A stretch of DNA of 64,000 nucleotides from Brachionus plicatilis. Taxonomy: Eukaryota; Rotifera; Eurotatoria; Ploima; Brachionidae. Positions 33,969-43,577 of the stretch are shown piece after piece. The position numbers were made by a program, and so were the translations under genes. Below the pieces are notes generated by a model. The model saw nothing but the letters and a program-made list of their open reading frames with translations. It made no database searches and was not told the DNA's origin. The DNA is taken from the NCBI GenBank assembly GCA_010279815.1, contig QEOQ01000256.1:757389-821388 (forward strand). The letters run 5' to 3'. Each line of letters opens with the position of its first letter. Positions within the stretch are counted from its first letter, which is position 1.

Positions 33969-35177
33969 CTACTCGTTCATTTTTTCTTCTATCCAATCTA
34001 TAAAGGCACTCACCCGAGTGTAAATTCTAAATTTGTTAAAATTAAAATCAATTTTTTTAGTAATTTTTTTTGAACAAAAAATTACCCAGGCTTTCCAACT
34101 TCTGCACATCCCTCGCCATACGAAGTCACCCCAGTTAGAATAAATTTTTGCTTACTATCCACTGTGTCCTTAACAAAAAGCGGTCCACCTGAATCACCCT
34201 GACATGTGTCTATACCACCTTCGTACTTGCCAGCACAAATTTGACTTTGCCAATTTTTCGGTGTTCCTATTGAAACCAAACTACACTTTGAGCTGTCATA
34301 AACTGTGACAAGTGCTTCTTGAAGAATGTCCGGAGTGGTTAATGCTGCACTTGAAGTTTTCCCCCAACCGACTATGTATGCATCAATGTCAGAATTTTCT
34401 GGGTAAATGTCCGAGTCCTCTGGCAAACATGACACTTGAATTTTTTCACTAAGGTCTACTGTACTTGAAAGCTTAATGATGGCAATGTCGTTGAGTACAT
34501 TTGGATCATCGTAACTAGAATGAATTGTGTAAGATTTAACAGATCTAGAGACCCCACTAGACAAATCTGACTTGTCATACAAACCAAGATAAACAGTGTA
34601 CATGGATTCATAGGTTGCATGGTACGAATTTGGAGACACGGTCAAAGTTGATCCATCACTTAGTTGTAATTCCGTGTTGTAGCAATGTGCGGCCGTGACC
34701 ACTGTGTCCCGATTTACCAAGGTACCACCACAAGATGTTGATATCGAATAAGTATTACCTGAACTTAAGTAATAGTATTTAAATTGTATGTAGACAATTG
34801 ATGGCCAACTACTGTATCCTGCATTTTGCCCACCAACTATTTTGCTGGATGAATAAGTTACACCGCATTCAATGCAAACTCCATTCAATTTGCCATAGCG
34901 ACAATTTTGAGACACTAAAAGAACATGGAAAAAAAATTTATAATTTTTTTATTCAATAATTACGTAAAACTGCCAAGACTACAGCTACAGCTATTATTAT
35001 AATAACTACTACTGCAATAATAGAAACAATGGCTATGATTTTTATCTTGCTTGACTTTTTGGCAACTTTTTTTGGCTGAGAGACTACTGTTGCTGGTTTT
35101 TGCTGAATTGGATGGTAATTATTTGCTTCAGGAACTACTGGGTAAACAGTATTATTGGTCTCAATTAGTATAGACAT
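33969..35177 (-). CDS. Type II transmembrane trypsin-like serine protease (S1A); 3 exons
   Basis: Minus-strand exons 34964-35177, 34086-34914 and 33969-34026, with introns of 49 and 59 nt, join in phase to 366 residues. Residues 1-44 are cytoplasmic and end in a basic KKVAKKSSK patch. Residues ~45-71 are a single TM anchor, with no LDL-A, SEA or CUB stem domain after it. The zymogen cleavage site is K96|IVGG. The triad is His148 (TAAHC), Asp214 (NDIAIIKL) and Ser313 (GDSGGP). Asp307, six residues before the Ser, predicts trypsin-like Lys/Arg specificity. The last exon supplies the conserved GIYTRVSAFIDWI helix, which fixes the final splice. It is likely a surface-anchored protease. The very short stem distinguishes it from vertebrate TTSPs. 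Substrate unknown. Confidence 0.93.
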
Positions 35178-36233
35178 TTAAAGGAAATAAATAATTTAAT
35201 TTAATTATTTTTATAAGCTTTTTTTTTTGATAAATTGTTCAATTGTGGAGAGAATTTATGTAGACTTAAAATGCAATAAAAAAAAAAGAGAACTGTTTTT
35301 CCAAAATTTAAAATTAAATCTTAAGGCATAATAAATTTTCGATCATGATTAAAAAGCAATTTTAATCGCCAATAAAATTTTATTTTGTTAATAAAGAAAA
35401 AATTCGCAGAAATAGAAACTTAATTTTTGACATGCAATTTATTTAGATTGAACAATGCTTAGTTGGTTTTAAATTTGTTAATTTTAAAAGTTTCGATTCA
35501 ATCGAACTGTCAACTAATGAGCCCATTGAATTCATTTTGAAAAAATTAAAAATATAATTTTAGAAATATAAAGCAATTTTAAATTTCTTAAAGGTCTTTT
35601 ATAATAAAGTATTGAACAAATTTAGAAATAATTAAATGTCAAAGTAATCAAATGTTAATTATTTCGTTAAATTAAATGCAGAATTCATATGCGAAAAAAT
35701 AACATTTTATTTATTTAGAACAAAAAATTTTAATCACGGAAAAATTTTTTTGAAGGTTTTTACTCAAAAAAAATTAAATTAATTTGAAAAAAAAATTCAT
35801 AAATAAAGTAAGAAGCTTTTTTTTTTAATTATTTTAAATTGCATTTAATTTTTGATGTAATGTGGTTACGTTACTTTAGTAGTATCAAGTGTATCAAGTG
35901 AATGTTCACAAAACTAGTTACATAAGTTAAATGAAGTAAAAAAAAAAAAGAACTAAAATTTTAAAAATATAGCCAATTTTAAAATTTAAATGCATTATAA
36001 AAAATAACAAATGATCCATGAAATTGATTTTTATTAAAAAATAATTTCAAATAAAAAAATAAAGTATTTACGATTCAATCTAGTGTCCTACAACTAGTAT
36101 TTAGTTTAGAACCTATAAAAAACATGGAATTTATCTGAGACTCGTTTGAATTATTTTACTTAGCCTATTATATATTCAACTGGTGAAAAATAGCTTGAAA
36201 ATTAGACATTTCTTATCTTGGATCCCCATTTAT
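35178..36233. other. AT-rich intergenic sequence upstream of the protease gene
   Basis: No gene or mobile element recognised. A short duplicated 'gtatcaagt' is at ~35880. No clear TATA box stands out before the protease start. Confidence 0.45.
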
Positions 36234-37300
36234 CAGAGTTGTTTAAAAGTCACAAGTCTCAAGTCAAGTCCAAGTCCGGACTTTTTTTTCAAAAGTATGA
36301 GCAAAGACTTTAATTTTTTTTTAATGACTAAAACTTTTTTGGTATTGTGAATTTTGGTACAGAAAACAAAAACAAAATATTAAAAGTGCCAAAGCTTAAG
36401 TTCTGAAAGACCAAAACATGTTCTGTAAATTGTAGCAACTGATACATCCTTTGTACCACCACTTAAAGTTGAATTGGATTTTTAATATAATAAGATAAAG
36501 AAGCAGGGCTTTATATTGCGAGTAACGAGACGTTAACTTTTTTTTAAAAATTTTATTTATAAAATTTATTATTAGTGTTGGGGACCGGTCGAGGGGCCAA
36601 GTGGCCGGCCAGAAAAAAAAATGGCCGAGACCGTGGCCAGCCGTGCAAGCGGCCGATTTATTTAACGGCCAATGGCCGTGACTGGCCGGCCAAGTCGCGG
36701 CCAACTGACAGACTGACCGTGAAATGGCCGGCAAAATTCTGAGGACCCTGAGGTGGCCGGTCGACCGTGTGCAGACTGGCCGGCCACAAAACGGTCCAAA
36801 AAAAATTTTACTTAGATATTTAAAAAAAATTTATAGGCATTAAAAGAAGCATTTGTTATTTATCAAATTTTTGGATTAGGTAATTTTTAATTATTAACCC
36901 TAATTTTTTCGATATTTTTCAAAAATCATTAAATTATAAATATAAATTTACAATTCGGAATTTTAAAGAGTTTTTTATTAAAGAATATTTTAATAAATTA
37001 AAAAATTAAATTTATAAAAATCGATGATGAAAATCTATTTTGTTTTAATGTTTATTTTTTATATTTTCTTTCTACAAATTTTCATAAATTAATCTAAATA
37101 ATTTATTTGAAATAAAATTCTTATAGTAAAATCAAATTTAATATTTTTTTTAAATTTTAAATAGATGTTTCAGTTGCTACAATTTACAGAACATGTTTTG
37201 GTCTTTCAGAACTTAAGCTTTGGCACTTTTAATATTTTGTTTTGGTTTTCTGTACCAAATTTATCAGTGAAAACATTTTTGGGACTTTTAAACAACTCTG
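36234..37300. mobile_element. Nested foldback elements (AAGTC-type ends around a CCAAAGCTT-type foldback)
   Basis: Outer ends CAGAGTTGTTTAAAAGTC (36234) and GACTTTTAAACAACTCTG (to 37300) are perfect inverted repeats. The left one is followed by AAGTC iterations. Inside, 36355-36449 ('gtacagaaaacaaaaacaaa', 'gtgccaaagctt', 'gaccaaaacatgttctgtaa') is mirrored at 37164-37258. The same inner sequence also occurs at 42473-42715. A GGCC-rich block sits at the centre (36580-36797). No TSD was found for the outer pair. No ORF. Confidence 0.7.
36580..36797. repeat. GGCC-rich palindromic block in AT-rich DNA
   Basis: About 218 bp containing fifteen GGCC tetramers, often as GGCCGGCC, in a region otherwise dominated by A and T. 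The ends read GGACCG and CGGTCC, and GTGGCCGGCC / GGCCGGCCAC lie just inside, so the block is an imperfect foldback built from iterations of a GGCC-containing motif. There is no meaningful ORF. The composition shift suggests an element of separate origin or one maintained by a replication mechanism. Confidence 0.85.
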
Positions 37301-37469
37301 AGCTAAATCAATAAAAAAGAAGAAGGTTTGGGAGTAAAATTATGTTGAAATTTTTTTATCTAACTCAATAGATAAATTTTAGAAAAATATAGCAGTAATT
37401 ATTAGAGTAGAACAAAAAAATAAAAATAAAAACAGAATACATTTGTTAAGGACAACAAAAAAACTTGAT
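37301..37469. other. AT-rich spacer
   Basis: Nothing recognised between the foldback element and the transposase-like relic. Confidence 0.4.
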
Positions 37470-37787
37470 TTATTTTATTGTGTTTTTCGATCGAGCTGGT
37501 CTTCCGCGTTTTTTCCTTATTAATTTTTCAAATAGGGTATACTTTAAAGTCGAATAGCACATTTTGTACATTGATACCATATTATATCTGCTTGCAAAGT
37601 TTCTGTCGCTCTTTTTACATTCCAGTTATTTCCCTCAAATTCTCAATCAAGGCATTTTTTAGTATCCTCCAAAGAGCGAAAACTACTGAAAGCAAAATAA
37701 CTTCTATCTTTTCCTCTTGTTTTTTCTTTAGAATTTGGTTCAAAAGCCTAATCTTGAGATATGTTTAATTTCTTCAATCACAGACAT
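37470..37787 (-). pseudogene. MULE-like transposon relic: zinc-finger-like N-terminus and AT-hook tail
   Basis: The minus strand starts MSVIEEIKHISRLGF. After a frame change it reads SYFAFSSFRSLEDTKKCLD, stop, EFEGNNWNVKRATETLQADI, then IWYQCTKCAIRL, and finally in another frame LIRKKRGRPARSKNTIK and stop. The W-x-V-K-R…WYQC-x-x-C segment resembles the WRKY/FLYWCH-like zinc-binding N-termini of Mutator-like (MULE) transposases. The KKRGRP tail is an AT-hook. The DDE core is missing, so this looks like an internally deleted, frameshifted copy. The family call is inference from motif resemblance. Confidence 0.45.
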
Positions 37788-38054
37788 TTTTTTTTAATTA
37801 CACAGTTATTTTAGAGTTTAATTTTTTATTTTTTTATCTGTATCGAACTAGTGATATATTAAGTTAGTTATTTTTGGGCGTTATTAGATGTGAATGTATC
37901 ATGAAATACTTCATCGGTCGATGAAGTACTTTTTAGTGACTTTTTACGCGATAGAATGTTACTATTCAAAGTCTGTCTTTTTCACTGTTTTGGTCTTAAA
38001 ATATTTTCTGGTTTATCGGTCGTACTATTTGGGGTTTCATTGCTATTTTTCAGA
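37788..38054. other. AT-rich spacer
   Basis: Nothing recognised, apart from a small palindromic patch near 37910-37930 (ACTTCATCGGTCGATGAAGT: 8-bp stem ACTTCATC / GATGAAGT, 4-nt loop). Confidence 0.4.
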
Positions 38055-38384
38055 CTAGTGCGTAAGTCAAAAATTTAAGTCATTTTTAAGTCATTTTAAA
38101 GTTAAGTCACTTGAGTTGACTTGACTTGACTTTGAATTGACTTAATTTCAAAAAATTTAATTTTTGTTTTTGAAGGAATTTGATAAAAAAAATCTTCTAA
38201 TTAATTTTCTAATATTAATAATATTAAAATCTAAAGAATCATAATTAGGATTAGATGCTTTTTATCCATTCTTTATTGACTTTCCCAAAAAAAATTCAAG
38301 TCATTCTAAGTCAAGTCAAGTCAAATGACTTAACTTTAAAAAAAATATCTTAAGTCCCTGACTTGACTTTGACTTATTGACTAA
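38055..38384. mobile_element. AAGTC-motif foldback element
   Basis: The left part repeats AAGTC/AAGTCA (taagtca, taagtcatt, aagttaagtcac). The right part holds the complementary GACTT series (tgacttgactttgactta). Both arms end in a similar CTAGTGCGTAAGTC / TTAGTCAATAAGTC terminus. The central ~130 bp is AT-rich. It abuts the 3' end of the LINE ORF1 relic. No TSD is evident. Related termini are at 36234, 37300 and 49356-49396. Confidence 0.6.
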
Positions 38385-39162
38385 CGTACATGTCTTCTAT
38401 TTTTATTCGTTTTTTTTGTGTTGTTGTTCAATGACGTTTGACTGGAGAATTTTGACATGCTGAAGTTTTGAACAACTGAATCGATTGAATCATAAATTGG
38501 GTCAATATCAGGGTTTGCTGAAGAATTAGGCTCTGATAACAACGCTTGCTCCTTGTAACCTACATTTGGATGACTTTGATTGCCATTTAACAATGGCCAA
38601 TCGTCAAGATCTGACTCAAGTGGAGGTATTTCGTTGTTTGATGTGTTAATCATTTGTTTCGGGGGGTACTGGCGTTTGTGGTTTGGTTTAATGCATATTC
38701 AATACAGTAACAGATGTCTCATTAACTGATGTTTCAAGAATATTGCCCATGTTGGATAATCATCGGTTTCTCTAGGTTCATCGATATCCAAATCTGCATA
38801 ATCAATAGTCTTTCTTTCTAGGGTCTTAAGCCTTTTTGCTAGGTTACGGCCGCGTGGCCTTTCTGATTGCAGTTCGTGCATTCGAGGTTCTTGGTTAGAC
38901 AATTTCTAAGAGATTGAGAAGCACTTTTACAAAAAAAGCAACCTTGCTTGTGACCAACAATACTGATGTTAGTCTTTAATCCAAACGTCTTATTTAGACC
39001 GGCTAGGTTGGTAACTTGGTTGTGTATTTCAAATAGATAGACAACCTCAACTCTTTTCATGCCAGTGTTAACATGGGACCATTGTTGTTCTTTATATCTT
39101 TCATTTGAGATGTCTCCCAGTTTAAGGTCTTCAAGGTCTTTGAGGTAGGCTACAATGGTTTA
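38385..39162 (-). pseudogene. LINE ORF1 (gag-like) relic with CCHC zinc knuckles, disrupted by a MITE
   Basis: Read on the minus strand, the fragment begins IVAYLKDLEDLKLGDISNER right at the MITE boundary. It continues through VEVVYLFEIHNQVTNLAGLN to zinc-knuckle residues CFFCKSASQSLRNC and CTNCNQKGHAAVT, changes frame, and continues NLAKRLKTLERKTIDYADLD and IDEPRETDDYPTWAIF. A further frame supplies the Ser/Asn-rich C-terminus ending NKNRRHVR. CCHC knuckles next to a coiled, charged region are typical of jockey/CR1 ORF1 nucleic-acid-binding proteins. At least two frameshifts, plus interruption at 39163 by the TA-flanked MITE, show it is dead. Confidence 0.7.
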
Positions 39163-39656
39163 CAGTGTTTAAAGTTAAACTGTATAATGGGTAATATTAC
39201 ATCATTTTACGTAATTTTACGTCAGAAAATGTAAGCTTACATAATTTTACATCATTTCTTGCATGTAAGAAAATGTAACATAATATAATCTTACGTAATT
39301 TTACGTATAATTACACTAGTTTAGTATTTTTTCTTACGATTATCCCTCTTACAATGTAATAATATGTAATTTTCTGTCATATTTTTTAAGTAATATACCC
39401 ATATTTTTTATAACATTCAAATTTTTATTAATTTTTCACTTTTCCTCTAAAATTCAGTTTTTTTATGACCGTTAGCGTTTTTGACGACACTTACTTAAAC
39501 TAGTGTAATTTTACGTAAAATTACGTAAGATCGCGTTATATTACATTTTCTTACATACAAGAAATGATGTAATATTATGTAAGCTAACATTTTCTGACGT
39601 AAAACTACGTAAAATGATGTTATCTTACCCATTATACAGTTTAACTTTAAACACTG
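39163..39656. mobile_element. Tc1/mariner-type foldback MITE (CAGTGTTTAAAG ends, TA duplication)
   Basis: A 494-bp element flanked by TA (39161-39162, 39657-39658). The termini are perfect inverted repeats, CAGTGTTTAAAGTTAAACTG…, continuing with ATTATACAG and the TTACGTAA-type iterations (ACATCATTTTACGTA, TTTTACGTCAGAAAATGT) for nearly 190 bp per arm. CAGT ends and a TA target are hallmarks of Tc1/mariner. There is no transposase ORF. It lies inside the LINE ORF1 relic, so it inserted later. A relative is at 62551-63406. Confidence 0.88.
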
Positions 39657-39658
39657 TA

Positions 39659-40453
39659 TATAAAGGTAAAATCAAAAGGGACGATAATAAAATTATCCAC
39701 AAATTTTAATAAAACCTTCTCTAATTATAATATATTTTTTTTACCTTTTTTTTATATATTTAACTTTTTTTTTCTTTTTTTTTTTTACTCTTTCTTCTTC
39801 AATGGAGGTTAATTTAACAATAATAACAATAATAATAATAATATATATTCAACAAAAATAATATACCTATCACAATTTTAATATTTATTTAACTGAAATA
39901 AAAAATGATAACAAATTAATTATTTTGACATGATTGCACTTTATTGTTAATTGTTCACAAATTTATATAATATCAAACAAAATCAATTAAATGAGAAAAA
40001 AATGAGCTTTAGAGATAATTATTTTTAATAAGTGCTGACACTTAATAATTTTTTGATAATTTATATATTCATTTAAAACTCCAAGCTATGACCTGTATAT
40101 AAAAAACTTATACTCTTGAATGTCAATGTATTGTTAAAAATAACCTTTATTTTAACCTAAAATGACAACAGAATCCTGTGAAAGCGTGCTCAACTAACTT
40201 GTAGAAGAGGGTCAAATTAAGGGCGATACATTTTTACTGTCCAAAAGGTTGCACTTAAAGGAAAATAAAAGTTTGTCGGTATTCTCTTATAATTCATTTT
40301 TTATTAAAAAAGCTACGATTTAATAAAAAAAATTCATATTCAAATAAAATAAATACATTCTTTTTATTTTTGTTAATATTTTTTATCTTTAGTGAAAGTT
40401 TAATAAAATAATTACACAAATATTATTTTTGTTTTATTGTTATTATATTTATT
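39659..40453. other. AT-rich spacer with a weak coding relic
   Basis: At ~40163-40315 (+) the sequence reads MTTESCESVLN, stop, then LVEEGQIKGDTFLLSKRLHL and KENKSLSVFSYNSFFIKK. This is a possible degenerate gene fragment that I cannot assign. The rest is AT-rich, with (ATA)n runs near 39830. Confidence 0.35.
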
Positions 40454-41192
40454 CAGACTTGGGAACAGTATAAGAAAAATCAGTATCAGTCAGTAACAGT
40501 ATTAAGCCCAATCAGTATCAGTCAGTATTCAGTATTGAGGATGAAATTCAGTATCGAAATCAGCCAGTACCAGTATTAAGGCTATCAGTATAAAATCATG
40601 TTTTTAAAAAAAATTTAAATTTTCTAATAAAATATATTTCAGTCTTTTTGTCAATTTTGTGACCATTCAGATAAAAATACAAAAACAAACAAATAAAGTT
40701 TATATCGGACTTATTTTAAAATTTTTTTAAAATTTAACAAAAAAAAATAGAATTTTTGTTTTTATAGGTAATCCTTATTACATTTTAAGAACATTAAATT
40801 TGAAAGGTTATTGTATGTGAATCGACTTCGATGTGGTCTCATTAAAAATCCAAATACCTGTTCGATCTTTGCTGAGGTAGCCTGAATACAAAAAATTTCC
40901 CTGGATACTATTAACCGCCCCTTTTATTTTTGTTTGTTTTTAAAACAATTATATCCATTTTACATAAACATGTAAATTGATGAAACAAAAAAAAAATTAA
41001 TTTCATAATTAATTTGACATTTTTAAATTTTTTTTCTAATTTTCAGTATTTTCAAGTAATACTGAAATACTGATTATCAGCTCCAGTCAGTAGCAATATT
41101 TTAACGATCAGTATCAGTAACAATATCAGTAATACTGAATACTGAAATATACTGATACTGATCAGTATAATACTGTGAGTATCCCAAGTCTG
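40454..41192. mobile_element. hAT-like foldback element with CAGTAT iterations, 8-bp TSD TATTTATT
   Basis: A 739-bp element with inverted ends CAGACTTGGGA…TCCCAAGTCTG, flanked on both sides by TATTTATT (40446-40453, 41193-41200). Both arms are made of many diverged CAGTAT/CAGTATCAGT units and their complement (ATACTGATACTGATCAG…). The central ~430 bp is AT-rich without an ORF. CAG-type ends and an 8-bp duplication match hAT conventions. No transposase is present, so it is non-autonomous. Confidence 0.88.
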
Positions 41193-41512
41193 TATTTATT
41201 ATATTTTTACATAATTTGTGGTTGTTTTTATGATTTTTGTGGAAAAAATGAATTATCTCTCAATCAAAAGTGTTAATTTGATATTCAAAACAAGAAATTT
41301 AAAATAAATTTCAAAGTGGAAATTTTTATTGAACACTATGGGATAAATTAATAATTAATTTTGTTTTTTTTTTGATGGTATAAGAGTTTCATTTTAATCG
41401 ATTATGCTTTAATTAATTAAAATAGTGATAAATCTAAATGTAATTCACATTAATTACAAAAAAAAAAAATAAAATATTTTTATTTTGTTCCAAATTCAGT
41501 ATTTTATTTTTT

Positions 41513-41906
41513 TAGATACATATTTTTTAGATACCAAGCTGGTGCCTAGAATCAGAAACTGGAGCTATGAAGACCGTCTCACTGTATTAGGTCTGACGCC
41601 ACTTCATGAACGCAGAATTAGAGGGGATCTGATCCAGCTATTCATGTTCAACAATGGCTTCAACGAAGTGTCCTGGGTGAATCATCTGGTGCAATGTAGT
41701 TCTCTCTCGCAAACTGGTCCAGCAAGGGAATCAGAGGACACAACAGAAGACTCTCCGGGCAGCCCTCAACTAAATGCATGCAGAGGTCCAACTTCTTCAC
41801 GAACAGAGTTGTTAACCATTGGAATGCCCTGCCAGCCGAAGTTACCGACTCTCAATCAATCAACCAGTTTAAGAACAAGTACGACGTCTTCAAGTCTAGC
41901 ATATGA
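41513..41906 (+). pseudogene. 5'-truncated CR1-type LINE, RT C-terminal tail with one frameshift
   Basis: Reads LDTKLVPRIRNWSYEDRLTV, then LGLTPLHERRIRGDLIQLFM and FNNGFNEVSWVNHL. After a shift near 41730 it reads FFTNRVVNHWNALPAEVTDS and QSINQFKNKYDVFKSSI, then stops at 41904-41906. This is the same tail module as in the LINE at 6686 (RRLRGDLIQKF…FNNRIVNEWNKIPDDI), from a different copy. Everything upstream of the tail is missing. Confidence 0.8.
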
Positions 41907-42335
41907 TTCCACTAACGCAATACTTTCTTAGATTAAACTTAACAATGACTCTTACTGAACTAAAAAAAANNNNNNNNNNNNNNNNTATTTTAATTTTTCA
42001 TTGTAATTCTATTTAAGTTGTAATTTTATTTGATTTGTACTGGTATTTAAATTGTAATCTATTTATTATGTAATTCTATTTTTGTATTCTTGCATATTTT
42101 TCCTTTGTAAAATTCTTGTACATAATACTTACTTAATTCCACACAATACTTTCTTAGATTAAACTAAACAATCACTCTTACTGAACTAAAAAAAAACAAA
42201 AAAACAATGTATTTGTCTGTTATTTTCCATCTTTTCTGCGCAATTTCGGCTACCATAGATGTCCTCCTAGTAGGTCATCTCCGCAAGCTTGCTTGCTATA
42301 GCTTATTCTTATTATTATTATTATTATTATTAATA
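41907..42335 (+). repeat. LINE 3' UTR with ~223-bp internal repeat, hairpin and (ATT)n tail; 16-N gap
   Basis: 'caatactttcttagattaaa' through 'cttactgaactaaaaaaaa' occurs at 41919-41969 and again at 42142-42192, on either side of a 16-N gap (41970-41985). After the second copy, the 3' end has the palindrome GCAAGCTTGC (~42282-42291) and a TTATTATTATTATTA tail (~42306-42330), the same hairpin-plus-trinucleotide design as the LINE ending at 8782. The gap next to a repeated A-run suggests an assembly difficulty here. Confidence 0.65.
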
Positions 42336-42472
42336 TTAATTATATTAACGAAATTTTGGACCGCCAACATACTAGCTGGCAAAATCCTTAGAAGGTATAC
42401 TAAATGAGAATGCTGAAATTTACAGTCTGAGCCTTGCGGAGCGAAACTTCATCTAGTTATTGTGTAATTCAG

Positions 42473-42715
42473 TACTAAAAGCAAAAACAAAATATTAAAA
42501 ATGCCAAAGCTTTAGTTCTGAAGGACCAAAACATGTTCTGTAAATTGTAGCAACTGAAACATCCTCTATACCATAACTTAAAGTTGAGATGGACTTTTAA
42601 TTTAATTTGGTACAAATTATTATCAATTGCTTCAATTTACATACAGAGCATGTTTTGGTCCTTCAAAACTGAAGCTTTGGCATTTTAATTATTTTCTTTT
42701 TGTCTTTGTAGCAGA
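42473..42715. mobile_element. CCAAAGCTT-type foldback element, second copy
   Basis: The left arm 'caaaaacaaaatattaaaaa', 'tgccaaagctt', 'gaccaaaacatgttctgtaa' is mirrored by the right arm ending at ~42715. It matches the inner arms and subterminal sequence ('acttaaagttga') of the element at 36355-37258. It is ~243 bp, without the GGCC block, and has no ORF. Confidence 0.7.
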
Positions 42716-43577
42716 AATCACAATGCTTTAAAAAATAGTCAAACAAGTCTTAAGAAAATAGTAAGAAAAAAGGTTCCATGTGATGAAAATGGGAAAACTA
42801 TCAGACGGAATAAAAATGAATATTTCTTTCTTAATTATTCAAAAATTTAAATCCAATTATAATTCAATTGATATAAAATAGAATTAAGAAAGCAAATCAC
42901 AAAATCTGATTCAACTTTTGTGAGTTTGATTTTTAACAAAGTGAAGATAAAATTATGCTATATTTTATCTAAGTACTTGGAAAGATTTTGAAGATTTTAA
43001 AAAATTGAAAAAATAAAAAGTGTAATCAAGAAATGTAGGATGAAAAAAATAAAATTTCAAAGAATTGTATGAATGACTCAATAAAGACATGTTTTGAATT
43101 TATCTAAAGGAATGAATTTAATGATTAAACACTTCTTAACCATGCAAAGTTTATTCAAAATTTCTAAATATTAAATCTAAATGATTAATTAATTTATAAA
43201 TGTCCTTTTTTAATGAATATTATGCAAAAATAGACTTTTCTTGTTGTCAATTTTTCAATATTTACATTTTTCTAAATTAAATTATCAAATCGTAAGTCTA
43301 AATTTGTATTGACTAATTTTTTTTTCTGATTATTTTTCTTTTTTTTTTCTTTTCTTTTTTATTTTATTTTATACATCACCAGAATTTGCCTTAATTGAAT
43401 CAATAAATAAAAGGAAAAATTAAAAAAATTGAATTTAAAATATTTATTTCGATAGTAGATCGTTTTTATTGAGTACCATTTTTCCATTAAAATGAATAAA
43501 AAAATTTAAAAAAATTATTGAAAAGATTTTAAAAGGATCTGAGAATTAAATAAATCTGATGAAAAAATTTAACAAAC
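42716..43577. other. AT-rich intergenic sequence
   Basis: 3' flank of TMX2. TTTATT at 43465-43470 is a possible minus-strand AATAAA ~108 nt past the TMX2 stop. Nothing else recognised. Confidence 0.45.

Noticed and set aside
36396..36734. 112-codon minus-strand frame across the GGCC block
   Set aside because: Its Trp/Pro/Ala-rich peptide is just the translation of GGCC iterations. The block is a palindromic repeat.
39161..41200. CRISPR-like array from the repeated TTACGTAA and CAGTAT words
   Set aside because: Repeats are degenerate, unspaced and mirrored between arms of eukaryotic transposons. There are no regular spacers.
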